This document shows, piece by piece, positions 23,530 to 34,289 of a stretch of DNA of 64,000 nt. Numbering within the stretch: position 1 is the first letter of the stretch; every line of letters starts with the position of its first letter. Location: contig JALMGJ010000029.1 of assembly GCA_023362775.1 (NCBI GenBank), positions 2,756,001 to 2,820,000 of the forward strand, in the 5' to 3' direction. Below the pieces are notes generated by a model. The model ran no database searches. It was not told the origin of the DNA and was given only the letters and a program-made list of their open reading frames with translations. This DNA is from Charina bottae. Its lineage: Eukaryota > Chordata > Lepidosauria > Squamata > Charinaidae. The translations under genes were made by a program, and so were the position numbers.

Positions 23530-24876
23530 ATCAGTTAATTCACATTAGGAATGTAGAACCAGTAGTACATGTGTGTGTAGAAACTTTAATTGTGTGCTTC
23601 ACGATTGAAGTAAAACACACAGACATATAAAGAGACTCCATGCATCAAAAGCTTCAGTATGGGTCTGACTTTTTCTTGCTACTTCTCTGAAGAAGCCTCT
23701 GCTGGAATGAGTCTTACAAATGGGACAAAAGCATATACACTGTAAATATGGAAATATGTCTTTTTTGCCACAGTCCCTTGTCACCCATCCTGCAGACAAT
23801 GTCTTGCAGGTGGACAAGCAGTGGAACAATGTATTTCATAAAGTTTGCCTAAATTTTAAATATATTAAATAATAAATAGTATTTTATTTCCTAAACAATA
23901 TTTACATTTCACTCTTTAATTTAAAGCTATAGGATATATGGGATTGAAGCAAACAAAAACAAACAAAAAAGTGGGGGGAGAGATGAGGCATGCAAAAAAA
24001 TCCCAAGTCACAATGGCATTTTCTTTGATGGGGATCTATCTAATTTGCATGTTACCTTCCCATGCTGCACCATTTATTCAATTGGACTGTGGTCCAGCGG
24101 TGAGAAATGCAGTGATGTTGTAAGCAGCTGGGAATCATTTGATTGTGGCAAGTAAAAAATCCAATTCAGTCCATAAATAAAACAGTGATTCTCTTGATTT
24201 CTATTCAATGGACTTTGGATTCCACAGACAAAATTTTATTTTGGGCTTCACCCCGAAACAAAGTCCACTCTTTTTGAAGTGATGTGGATGACTGATGTAA
24301 TTTACATAATCTGTGTCAATATATATCATTTGCATAATCATGTAATCATACAAATGATTTAAATTGACAAGTCTTCCCCCTGGATGGTCCTTTTAATTGA
24401 AGCTTTACTGTAACCGGTACTACATTACTAAGGTTTAGCATCCGAACATTTTCATTGTCTTTTGCAGAGGGCAACAGGGAGAAACCTATTATTTAAATAT
24501 ACTGCCAATAATTATTTAAAAAACCTCATTATTACAAATATCATGAAAGTATAAAATATTCTATTCTGCTATGAACATTTTGGGCTTCATCCCAAACAAC
24601 AAAGATGTAAAATATTGCAATCTGTAGAATCTCCTGCATCAACCAACTTGTCAACCTCAAAATACTGGACTACCACTGTCAGCATTCCTAGCTACCCTTT
24701 TTGGCACATACAGAGATTCCCCAAATGTTTGAGCCACTGAAGGAGTTTTCCCCATTTAATGATGAAAACTCCTTGGGTTTTCCTGTTCTCTTTTGTATCA
24801 TATTTGGTGGTTAACATCAGAGAAGCAGGAAATAACAGACACTCCATTGGTTTGATTGGTATAGTTCTCTTTAAAG
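23530..24876. other. Non-coding, nothing recognised
   Basis: AT-rich, without known motifs. Confidence 0.45.
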
Positions 24877-24884
24877 GGCTAGCA

Positions 24885-25198
24885 CATAGCTTTCCAAACT
24901 GTGTGTCGTGACACTTTAGTGTGTCGCAACACACAGTTTAGTGTGTCGCGAAGCGGCGGCGCAGGGGCATGCACGGCGGTGTGGGTGTGTGTGCGGTGGC
25001 GGCAGCGACGCTGGCAGCGGCGCACCATCAGCGCTTCCGCATTTTAGTGAGGCCGCTGTTGCTGCTGCCGTGCACACTGCCGCCGCCGCACGCCCCCCGT
25101 GCCGCCGCTATGCATGCCCCCGCCGCCGTGCGCACCCCCACGCCGCCGCCGCCGCCACCGTTGGTGTGTCGCCAACAGCGGCAGTTTGGAAAGCACTG
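24885..25198 (+). mobile_element. Non-autonomous hAT transposon, GC-rich interior
   Basis: The left end is CATAGCTTTCCAAACTGTGT and the right end is CAGTTTGGAAAGCACTG. The exact duplication is GGCTAGCA (24877-24884 and 25199-25206). The interior is GCC/CGC-rich with repeated GTGTGTCGC. The ends match the CAGAGCTTTCC family, but the interior differs. Confidence 0.92.
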
Positions 25199-25601
25199 GG
25201 CTAGCACATTCAGCTTCACAGGGTCATGAGTTAAGACTTCGGTATGGGAGCCTCAATGTGTATTAAAAGCAAAGCATAAAATGTTATGGTGATTTATTGA
25301 CAGGATCTGTGGTTTTTCAGGCGTATAAACATCATGCTCAAGTCAGAGTTCAAGTGATAAGCTCTTGTCCAATAAAGCTTCTGCAGAGTATATTTAACAT
25401 CATCACTGCAGATAAGGGGAAAGGTGGTAACAGTCCTAGAAGAATATGATATACAATATATTTATAACTGAGTTCAAGTAGGTGTTTGTAGGTAATCCTA
25501 TGTTAAATACCACAAAGCTTTTAAAGCAGCATGGTTTCATAAACATGTCATCTTAACTTGGTTTTATTTCTCAGTTATATTTTTTAAGGGGAGATCTGGA
25601 A

Positions 25602-25638
25602 GATGATGATGATGATGTTGATCATCATCATCATCATC
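25602..25638. repeat. Inverted trinucleotide repeat (GAT)n GTT (ATC)n
   Basis: Five GAT units are followed by GTT, then GATC and five ATC units. The two halves are complementary and could form a 16- to 17-bp hairpin. Confidence 0.9.
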
Positions 25639-26485
25639 CAAAACACAGCATTTCTAATTAAACATTTCACAACTGATAAATGAAATGATACTCATGTTGA
25701 TGACAACACTGTGATCTGAAGCATTTCTGATATGTAAGCATAGAGACATGTAATGGTTCTAATATAGTTCTAGTCAATCACATGAATAGATTAACTATGG
25801 GCATGGACCCATATTTCATCTACATTCTATACAACTCTTTAATTTAAGAACATTTCAATGTGGAAACTAAAACATTTTTTCCCTAGCTAAAGCTGATCTG
25901 GCCACAATTGTACATATCAAAATATCTTCAGGGCTGGACTGTTACAGTCCTGCCCCAAATTATAATTGGTACTACAGTGCGGAAATGTGGTTGAAGGAAG
26001 TCCAGTCATATTACATCAGTCCTGAACCCAACACTTTGACTTCTGATACGCTTCTAGGTTCAATTGAAAATGCTAGTTTTAACTTACAAATGTATATTGG
26101 AACTTCTCAGATAATGAAGAATTTTATTCATGGAGGTTCAGCTCAGATAGAAAGTCAGAAATTTTTTTTAAATGTGCTTCTTCTATATTTTCCATGTTGC
26201 TTTAGTTGTAGTTGCCTTTTTAAATGTAATTTTGATGAAAAATGTTTATGTTAACCAGTGATTGGCCTCTCTTATAATTTTCTTTCTAATATTTTTGTGT
26301 GCTTATTTATTTATTTAGAAAATTTATATGGCTTCCCATCTTACATATGAACTAATAACAGAAAACTATTTGAGGATTCTTGAAATCAAATAAATCATTA
26401 CCAACCAACCAAAAATTACATCCATAAAGGACACCAATCTGTATTAGTCAATCTGCATTATGTATGCTCATCTAAGCTTTCTTCT

Positions 26486-26517
26486 GTACTCTTGATCTTA
26501 GCCAAAAGGCCAAGAAG
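26486..26517 (-). pseudogene. U2 snRNA 5' fragment, retroinserted
   Basis: The minus strand contains GCTTCTTGGCCTTTTGGCTA followed by AGATCAAG. This matches nucleotides 4-31 of U2 snRNA with one change. The extra 26 bp (26489-26514) are flanked by a perfect 15-bp repeat AAGCTTTCTTCTGTA (26474-26488 and 26515-26529). It cannot be functional at this length. Confidence 0.85.
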
Positions 26518-26954
26518 CTTTCTTCTGTATGCAATTCTCCTCTGTTGAATTGGACAACAGTATTTTGAATAAGGATAAATCCAATTTAATAAACGCAAAT
26601 GCTCAGCAATAGCCCGATATTCCATATAACAAGAAGTTGTTTCCAACTCACAAGGGATACTATTCAGGTCACCTCAATGAAAATTATTGTCAAATAATAA
26701 TGCTAATCCTGCTCATAGAAGCTCTGGTAGAACATATATTTTCCTACACTCAATGTCTGTCTCCAATACCATCACATTCTTTCACTGTGTAAAGGTAAAA
26801 AATGTCTCCTCTGAGTCTAGTGCAGCTCCTGTGAGTTAATGGGGACAATCAAGTCCTCCCATTTGGGAACAGTATGGATTTGTCATTACATTTTTCCAGG
26901 ATGTTTGTAAGCCTTGGGATTTTCTAGGTTCTGCTATTGAAATATAAACCAGGT

Positions 26955-27005
26955 CCACTCCTGCTTAGCTTCTGAGGATCAGTCAGGTTTGGCTAGGTGC
27001 TACTA
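26955..27005 (-). mobile_element. 5S rRNA-like fragment (SINE3-type head)
   Basis: The minus strand reads CTGATCCTCAGAAGCTAAGC and AGGAGTGGACCTGGTT. These align with CTGATCTCGGAAGCTAAGC and AGGGTCGGGCCTGGTT of 5S rRNA. It is a remnant and not a gene. Confidence 0.55.
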
Positions 27006-27399
27006 AATCTTCCGTGTCACCCCAATTCTCCACTGAGATAAGGATAACATTTAAGTACATCTTACAATCTGAAATATTCTTCAGAAAATTCTAAGAGTCC
27101 CTTTGGGGTAGAAAATGTTTTTCAGTAAATGCACAAGAAAGATGCTTCTAGATACTGGAGTACCATCACAAAGAAGCTTCTTAGTAGAGGAACAGGGCTT
27201 TTTTCTTAGTTCACAATGGTTACTGGAGAAAATATATGAATTTGTATGTCCAAATTAATATTACAATAATTGAAAGAAGTCTAACTGAATAATTATATTA
27301 AAATACTTCAAGATACTGTACATAGTACTTCAAATTAATAAATTGTGCTTGTTGAAACTTTACAGATTGATTTGATTTAGGTGCTGCCTGACTTCGAAC

Positions 27400-29330
27400 T
27401 GACTCTGGGTGTCTTACAATATTGTCTTGCCCTGTTATCTGGGACTGGTTTGAACCTGTTGGGCCTGAGGAAGTGGACAGTGAGCTCAGCCAGCTAAGGC
27501 TGCCCAGGGAGTGACATATTGGTTGGGTTCCAGTGGTGGTGAATTCTTTCTTGAGGGAGGGGGTTGTTCCTCTGCCTCTTAAGGAGGCGTTGGTTTGCCC
27601 CCTCAAGAAGTCATTGCTAGATCCCACCATGCTGGGCAATTTTCATCCAGTATCCAACCTCCATTTTTAGGGAAGGTTGTGGAAAAGGTGGTTACACAGC
27701 AGCTTCAGCAGATCCTGGATGAAACAGATTATCTGGACCCCTTTCAGTCAGGATTCAGGCCTGGACATGGGACAGAAACAGCATTGGTCACGCTTTAGAA
27801 TGACCTCTGGTGGGGGTGGGGATAGTGTATCCATCCTTGCTGTACTTGACCTCTTGGAAGCTTTTGATATCATCAGCCATGGTATCCTTGGATCGGCTTC
27901 AGGAGTTTGGAGTGGGTGGCACATAGTCTGTGAGTTCTAGTCCCGCCTGAGGCATGAAAGCTGGCTGGGTGACCTTGGGCCAGTCACTCTCTCTCAGCCC
28001 AACTCACCTCACAGGGTTGTTCTTGTGGGGGAAATAGGGGGAGGAAGTAGTACTAAGTATGTTCGCCACCTTGAGTTATTTATAAAAAAAATAAAGGCGG
28101 GAAATAAATAAATAAACAAATAAATAAATAATTGTGCTGGTTCACTTCCTTTCTCCGAGGCCAGTTCCAGTTGGTGTTGATTGGGAGCGAGAGGTTCAGC
28201 TCTCAGCCCCTACTATGTGGGGTACCGCAGGGCTTGGTGATCTCTCCACTCCTGTTTAACATCTACATGAAGTTGATGGGTGAGACCATCCATCACCATG
28301 GGGTGAGATACCATGAGTATGCTGAGGATACCCAGCTGTACATTTCTGACCCTGGTAAGCTAAGTAATGCTGTTGATGTCCTTTCTTAGTACCTGAGAAA
28401 GGTGAACCCTGGCAAGACTGAGTGGCTTTGGGTTTGGGGGCCTTCCATACCCAGGGATTTACCATCTTTGGTGCTAGATGGGATTGTACTGCCCCAAACA
28501 GACCCGGTGCACAATTTGGGGGTCCTTCTGGACTCACAACTCCTGTTCAAAGAGCAGGTAGATGTTGTAGCCAGGAGGGCCTTTGCATAACTTTGTGTTG
28601 TGTGCCAGTTGCATCCATTCCTGGATCGGGAGGCTCTACTCTCAGTCACTCATGCCCTAGGCACCTCCCTATTGGGTCACTGTAATGCGTCCAACAGGTT
28701 GCCCTTGAAGAGTATCCTGAAGTTTCAGCTGGTGCAAAATGTAACAGCATGGGCAGTTATGTGTGCTCCAAGGACTGCATATGTCACACCTCTGCTCTGC
28801 GAGCTGCACTAGTTGCCAGTTTGCTTCGGGTTCCAATTGAAGGTGCTGTTTTTGACCTTTAAAGCCCTACATGGCATGGGGCCAAGTTATCTGAGGGACC
28901 GCCTCTCCCCGGTTACATCTATCCGTCCCATCAGGTCTGGCAGGAGAGGCATGTTACGGGTCCTGTCTGCTAAGGAGTTCCATCTGATGGGACCCAGGAG
29001 ACGAGCCTTGCGTGCCATGGCACCCGCCCTTTGGAACACCATCCCTTCAGAGGTGAGATTAGCCCCAACCCTATTGACCTTCTGGAAATCTCTTAAAACG
29101 TGTTTTTTCCCCCAGCAGGCCTGGGGATTCCTTGGTAACAGGGACTCTGAGCTGGTTGTACTGTGTGTTAAATTCTGAAACGTTCTCCTGCAATCTTGTT
29201 TATATTTATGTTTAATTGTTTTTAATGGTTATTTAAGACTGTTTTAATTGTTGGTTTAATTGTACGCCGCTCAGAGTAACATTCATGAGACGAGGCTATA
29301 TAAATTTGATAAACAAACAAATAAATAAAG
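27400..29330 (+). mobile_element. L2-like LINE (CR1/Jockey superfamily), broken ORF
   Basis: A plus-strand LINE reading, in several frames, FLGKVVEKVV, DPFQSGFRPGHGTETAL, the LDLLEAFDIISHG catalytic block, a LLCGVPQGLVISPLLFNIYMK block, a degenerate YHEYAEDTQLY (the usual YADD with D changed to E in this copy), and C-terminal LHGMGPSYLRDRLSP and PRRRALRAMAPALWN. The 3' UTR ends in GTACGCCGCTCAGAGT and an AAATAAATAAA tail at 29330. Several stops and frameshifts are present, and a CORE-type SINE interrupts it at about 27930-28131. Assignment to the L2 clade is from motif memory; a nearby CR1 clade is the alternative. Confidence 0.82.
27930..28131 (+). mobile_element. MIR/CORE-like SINE with L2-type tail, nested in the LINE
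   Basis: It begins within a tRNA-derived head (GAGTTCTAGTCCCGCC), followed by a MIR-like core (GGGTGACCTTGGGCCAGTCA and CACCTCACAGGGTTGTT). It ends with CGCCACCTTGAGTTATTTATAAA and an AAATAAATAAAT tail. The LINE protein resumes after it. The same SINE occurs on the minus strand at 10368-10716 and, truncated, at 1706-1835. Confidence 0.75.
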
Positions 29331-29332
29331 TA

Positions 29333-29380
29333 CAGGTAGTCCTCGGTTAGCAACCACTCGTTCAGACTGAGAACTACCTG
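29333..29380. mobile_element. 48-bp minimal Tigger-like element
   Basis: It begins CAGGTAGTCCTCGGTTAGC and ends CTGAGAACTACCTG. TA is at each side (29331-29332 and 29381-29382). Both termini match the 6.8-kb element and almost nothing lies between them. It sits right after the tail of the L2-like LINE. Confidence 0.75.
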
Positions 29381-29409
29381 TAAAAACAAGATTAAAAGAC
29401 AATGCAGAG

Positions 29410-29640
29410 GTGGGATCTGGCTACGCAACATACAAACGTATACAAAACACATCCAGCAAGGGGCTTCATCCACTTAACTCAAGGCCTGGGAGAACAATCA
29501 GGTCTTCAAGGCCTTCTAGAATGCCATCAGGGTTGGAGCCATACAAATCTCAGGAGGGATCTCATTCCAGAGAGCAGGTGCCCACAACTTTCTGAGTATT
29601 CCAGCTGAACGAAATGCAGAAATGCTAGGAGTGGCCACAT
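29410..29640 (-). mobile_element. L2-like LINE C-terminal fragment
   Basis: On the minus strand it reads an A.W.ALK-type block matching the AFRKALKTWLF motif at the end of L2-like ORFs, preceded by NEIPPEICMAPTLMAF-like sequence. It is short and decayed. Confidence 0.5.
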
Positions 29641-29735
29641 TATGATGTCTGATTGTCAAATGAAGTCCAACCCTAAAATGCTATGATTCTATGGGTTGTC
29701 CACCAGGAATTTCTCAGACTCTATATACTCTAATA

Positions 29736-29998
29736 GAGAGCTTTCCAAACTGTGTGTTGCGACACAAAAGTGTGTCGCCACACACAGTCTGGTGTGTCGC
29801 CACACAACCCGGAAGCGCTGATGATGATCAGCACTTCCGGGTTTTCCCGCGGCGACACACCAACTGCAGCGCGCAAAACCCAAAAGCAGCAGCAGCGCTT
29901 CTGGGTTTTTGCGCGCTGCCGCACTTCCGGGTTTTCCTGCGGCGACACACCAACGCCGGTGTGGTTTGTCACCACGGGAAAAACTTTGGAAAGCCCTG
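29736..29998 (+). mobile_element. Non-autonomous hAT transposon, short GC-rich type
   Basis: The left end is GAGAGCTTTCCAAACTGTGT and the right end CTTTGGAAAGCCCTG. The duplication is CTCTAATA (29728-29735 and 29999-30006). The interior has ACTTCCGGGTTTTCC repeats in both orientations. Confidence 0.9.
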
Positions 29999-30393
29999 CT
30001 CTAATATAATGCCCCAGTGGTTCTTTTTCTCCTTTTGCTCTGCTTTGTGCTTCAATTTATTTCCTCATCTGTTTAAACATTTGAACTATCCAAACTAGAG
30101 ACAGGTACAAAAGTGTTTCTGGGGTCTAGAAAGCAACACAGATGTTGATGCCCTGTTGAAGGAGATTGTTACACAACTAAGGGACTAGGTTCCCTCCACA
30201 GACCCAAAGGCATTTTTCTAGGTGTCGTCCTTCACTTCTGCACAGGATGGCATTTTGAGAAAAGCACTATAGATGATTTTAAGGACCCAGGATGATTCTT
30301 GTGGGAAAAGGAGCTCCTTGTACTATTTAGATATGTGTGATGGGAAAGAGAACTTTGCAAACCCGTGAGGTTATTGAGTAAGAATACTACGAG

Positions 30394-30648
30394 AGGGGCG
30401 TGGTGGCTCAGTGGGTAAGACGCCAGGCTTGTTGATTGGAAGATTGCAAGTTCGGAGGTTCGAATCCCTAGCCCTGCGTGCGGAATGAGCTCCCGCACTA
30501 GCTCCAGCTCTTGCCAACCTAGCAATTCGAAAGCATGCAAATGCAAGTAGATGAATAGGTACCACTTCGGTGGGTAGGTAACAGCGTTCCGCGTGTGTCA
30601 TGCGGCCACATGACCATGGAAGCGTCTTCGGACAACGCTGGCTCTTAG
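30394..30648 (+). mobile_element. Sauria SINE, 3' truncated
   Basis: Starts GGGGCGTGGTGGCTCAGTGG at 30394 and continues GGTTCGAATCCCTAGC (B box) and TTGCCAACCTAGCAATTCG. It stops after GACAACGCTGGCTCTT. The BovB-like end and the ACCTTT tail are missing. Confidence 0.85.
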
Positions 30649-31316
30649 ATTGCTACTTTGTTACAGAAATTTACAATTGAATCATCTGGGTTAATGTATA
30701 ATGGGATATCATGTACTCAGAGCTAAGTGATGGTAATTATACCATCAAAACAATGACTGATCTGACCATAAGATACAGCTCATTTAAAAGATGATTAAAT
30801 GTGCCATAAGCCTTTCTTACTTTCTGCTGATTTGCTTGAATATCTTAGGGTTCCCCATGTCACATTCTATTATCAGCTTCATAAGCCATCATTGTTTTAA
30901 ACTCATACAGCCTAGATGAGCCATTTATATTAAATGGAATCATATGGAAGCATGCATTAAGGCAAGGCTGATCAGGACATCTCTAATCCACTAAAAAGAG
31001 TTCACCAAATAACTAGTTTTCCAAGCTGAAAACCTTGTTTATTATAAATGTTGGTTTCTGCTCACAAAGGTCCATCTGGTTCAGCACTTCATATCTTCCA
31101 GATGTTATCCTAGGCTTTGCAAATTCACTCCTGGTAAAACATTCTTGTTATGTTGTGCCAGAATCTCTCTCTAATTTGCATGGCTCATCTGAAGCTTTTT
31201 GGGTTCAAAAGAAAAAAGCCAAAAAGGAAAACAAGATTTTGTGACTAGGATCAGTACTATGCTGTGAATGTAGATTAAACTATGCATATTATGGCAAGGT
31301 ATACTAACAATACAAT

Positions 31317-31652
31317 GGGGTGTGGTGGCTCAGTGGGTAAGACGCCAGGCTTGTCGATCGGAAGATCGCAAGTTCAGAGGTTCGAATCCCTAGCCCTGCA
31401 TGCGGAGTGAGCTCCCGCACTCGCCCCAGCTCTTGCCAACCTAGCAATTCGAAAGCATGCAAATGCAAGTAGATTAATAGGTACCACTTTGGTGGGTAGG
31501 TAACAGCATTCTGCACGTGTCATGCGGCCACATGACCGTGGAAGCGTCTTCGGACAACGCTGGCTCTTTGGCTAACAAACGGAGATGAGCACCAGCCCCT
31601 AGAGTCGGACACGACTGCACAAATGTGCGGGGGGTACCTTTACCTTTATCTT
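31317..31652 (+). mobile_element. Sauria SINE, full length
   Basis: About 336 bp from GGGGTGTGGTGGCTCAG to a CCTTTACCTTTATCTT tail. The target duplication is ATACTAACAATACAAT (31301-31316), matching ATACTAACAATATACAT (31653-31669). The 3' part has AGTCGGACACGACTGCAC, as in BovB. Confidence 0.92.
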
Positions 31653-31669
31653 ATACTAACAATATACAT

Positions 31670-33297
31670 GGGAATTCATGCTAATTGTGATAGTAATCTA
31701 TGGGCAGGAATGGTATAGAGGAATGAGTGAAAAATCTGGAAGAGGCGGAAGCAAGGCCTGAGTGAGGCTGTGGGAAGGCTGAAAGTACACCAAGATAATG
31801 GAAGGAACCAAGGAAGATGAAGAGAAGAAGAGGGCTGTGCAGTGCTTCTGATTTGGAGGCCAAAGGTTGCTTTGGAATCCAGCTACTGTATGATACCAGG
31901 AAAAGAGGCAAAAAGGGCTAATTTTTTTTTCTCAGCATGGAAACACATAAGAAGGATAGATGAGCAAACATGTTGGAGCTGATGGACAAAAGGAGAACAT
32001 AATCTCAAGGCCGCCAAATAACAGCAGTGCTCCTACTTCCTTTTTTCCCCCAAAGGATGCAAATGTATGAGTATGAAAAGAAAACATCAGTAATGTCTGG
32101 ACCATCAGATCCATTTTGTAACAATAAGAATTGACAGGGAAAAATCAATACTGCGTTTAAATGAAGCATAACTTCCTAACTAATCCTGAGAATATAATAG
32201 CACTGTTACATGTGGTATCAATCTGATATCTCCCTTTCCCCCAAATCCTCTCTGAATGATCTTGTGGGGCAAATGTGACCATCTCGCTTTTTTTTTTTTT
32301 TAGTGGTGATGGGGAATAAGCTAGAATGGATTTGTGTGTCTTTTCTCTGGGCCCATACAATTCATGAACTGAGAAAGAAAAGCCAGGTGATATAATTTTC
32401 AAAGTCTATGAATATTTAAACTGGGTTAGCATACCACATGAGTGATTAAATGAAAAGAACAAAATGATGATACACTTATACATTGACCTTTTTGAGTATG
32501 GAAGGAAAAGGCTGAAGAGCTTCTTGATAGAAAAAGGTAATTTACAAAAAAAAATTAAAAATGTAATTTACTTACATTTCATTTTCAAATACAGATTTTT
32601 TTTCTATTTATTCCAGTTGCCTAGTACTCTACAGCACAACTAGATCATGAAGCTCAGCAGGAGTCAAGTCAGCCAAAATCTAAAGAGTTATTATCAAGCA
32701 GATCTAAGATAATTCAACCTGAAGTAGACACAAAATTAAGACGTCTCCCACATTAACATCAATTTATTAATCACTGAAAGAACATGAAGGACACTTGAAG
32801 ATGTAAAGTTACTTTTGGATTTTTTTTCAAAATGTAGACATCATAATTAACAGTAATTGCAAGTTGCAAGTTCATATAGCTAAAATATATATTGAATTTC
32901 GGTGGTAAACATCGATTGTCAAAGTATTAGTGAAAAACAAAACAAGACAAGAGGGAATTGCTCCTTGTCTGTAAAAAGAATAGAGAATTATAGAACTTAA
33001 AGAAATAATCAGCCAGTGGCATACATGGAAACATAATTATGCACAGTGGAACTGATAAGTCTTAGACCTGTTGGAGATCCACCACTGGGAAGAAAGGCCA
33101 CTCCAGAGGTGTCCAGAGAAAGTTGTGTAGGCTTTAGATAGATATATGGCTGGAGTGGTCTCCACCAGAGGCAAACTGAAATGTTCTGGGGATATGCCAC
33201 CATGGGATCAGTATAAAACATATGGCTTCAGGATTTTTAAAAACCTGTAAAGAACCATGAACAAAATCATAGAAAGAAAATAACCTCTCGTTTGTTC
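31670..33297. other. Non-coding, nothing recognised
   Basis: No repeats or exons that I can identify. Confidence 0.45.
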
Positions 33298-33305
33298 CTC
33301 TAGAG

Positions 33306-33619
33306 CAGTGTTTTCCAAACTGCCACCGTTGGCGACACACCAACGGCGGAAGCGGTGGCGCGGGCGTGCATGGCGGCGGCACAGGGGGCGCGCGGCAGTG
33401 GCGTTGTGCATGGCGGCGGCGGCAGCAGCCTTGTGTTCTCCGCTAAAACGCGGAAGCGCTGCTGCCGTCGTCGCTGCCGCTGCCGTCATGCACACCGCCA
33501 CCACTGTGCGCACCCCCATGCCGCCGCCGTGCACGTCCACTTCCCGGTTGTGTTGGGACACACTAAACTGTGTGTTGCGACACACTAAAGTGTCGCAACA
33601 CAGAGTTTGGAAAGCTATG
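33306..33619 (-). mobile_element. Non-autonomous hAT transposon, inverse copy of the 24.9-kb type
   Basis: The left end is CAGTGTTTTCCAAACTGCC and the right end GAGTTTGGAAAGCTATG. The duplication is CTCTAGAG (33298-33305 and 33620-33627). The interior is CGG-rich and reads as the complement of 24885-25198. Confidence 0.92.
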
Positions 33620-33676
33620 CTCTAGAGTCTAGTTAGTATGAATTAACAGGATTCTGAAGCCAGCTTATTTTGTTCA

Positions 33677-33678
<2 letters not shown>

Positions 33679-33714
<36 letters not shown>
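33679..33714. repeat. (GT)18 microsatellite
   Basis: An uninterrupted GT run. Confidence 0.97.
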
Positions 33715-33716
<2 letters not shown>

Positions 33717-34104
33717 CCTTTTATTTATGGGGTTTATATCCCACCATTCTGCTGATGGATGATGCTCAATTTTATTCTTTCAAGTGAGAGACAGAGAAAT
33801 GTACTCAGAGCTTGAGAGAAACCAAAATGGACAGATCTTGGCTGATCTTCAAAAAGCTAGGCAGGATAGGAAGTGTGGAATACTTGAATGAAAAATCACC
33901 AGGAACTCCATAAGCTACACTGCAGAATTGATAAGACATTGCAGAAACAGTCAATGGCAAATCATTTCCACCCTTGCCAAGAAAACTTCACAGACGTGGC
34001 CACCCCATCTCACTAGGAATTGAGCTTGGCTTGAGGGGAGCTTTGCCTATTCTGCTTATATCACGGTTGGTGGCAGATCCTAGGTGACGTTGGCTGGTCA
34101 TAAA

Positions 34105-34280
34105 AAAATTGAGCAAGGTTACTTAACCTGGCTAACACTTAGATGGAAAGCTTAGGGTTATAGGCTAGAGTGGGAAGTTGATTGAAGAAGACAGTGGCAA
34201 GCCATGCCCATTTATTCCAAGGATATTACATAGACAAGTCCATGAGGACACCAGCTAAGCTTGACTCAGTGGAGTCTTTA
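34105..34280 (+). mobile_element. 5S rRNA-derived SINE with RTE-type tail
   Basis: AAGGTTACTTAACCTGGCTA and ACACTTAGATGGAAAGC match the GGGTCGGGCCTGGTTAGTAC and TTGGATGGGAGACC portions of vertebrate 5S rRNA. The rest (GGCAAGCCATGCCC, then CTTGACTCAGTGGAGTC) resembles the tail of the 41.99-kb copy. Confidence 0.55.
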
Positions 34281-34289
34281 TTTTAGATT

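Noticed and set aside
24941..25229. Alanine-rich ORFs around 25 kb
   Set aside because: Same cause: the GC-rich interior of a non-autonomous hAT element.
33208..33625. Alanine/arginine-rich ORFs around 33.3 kb
   Set aside because: They lie within the CGG-rich interior of a hAT element with exact target duplication.
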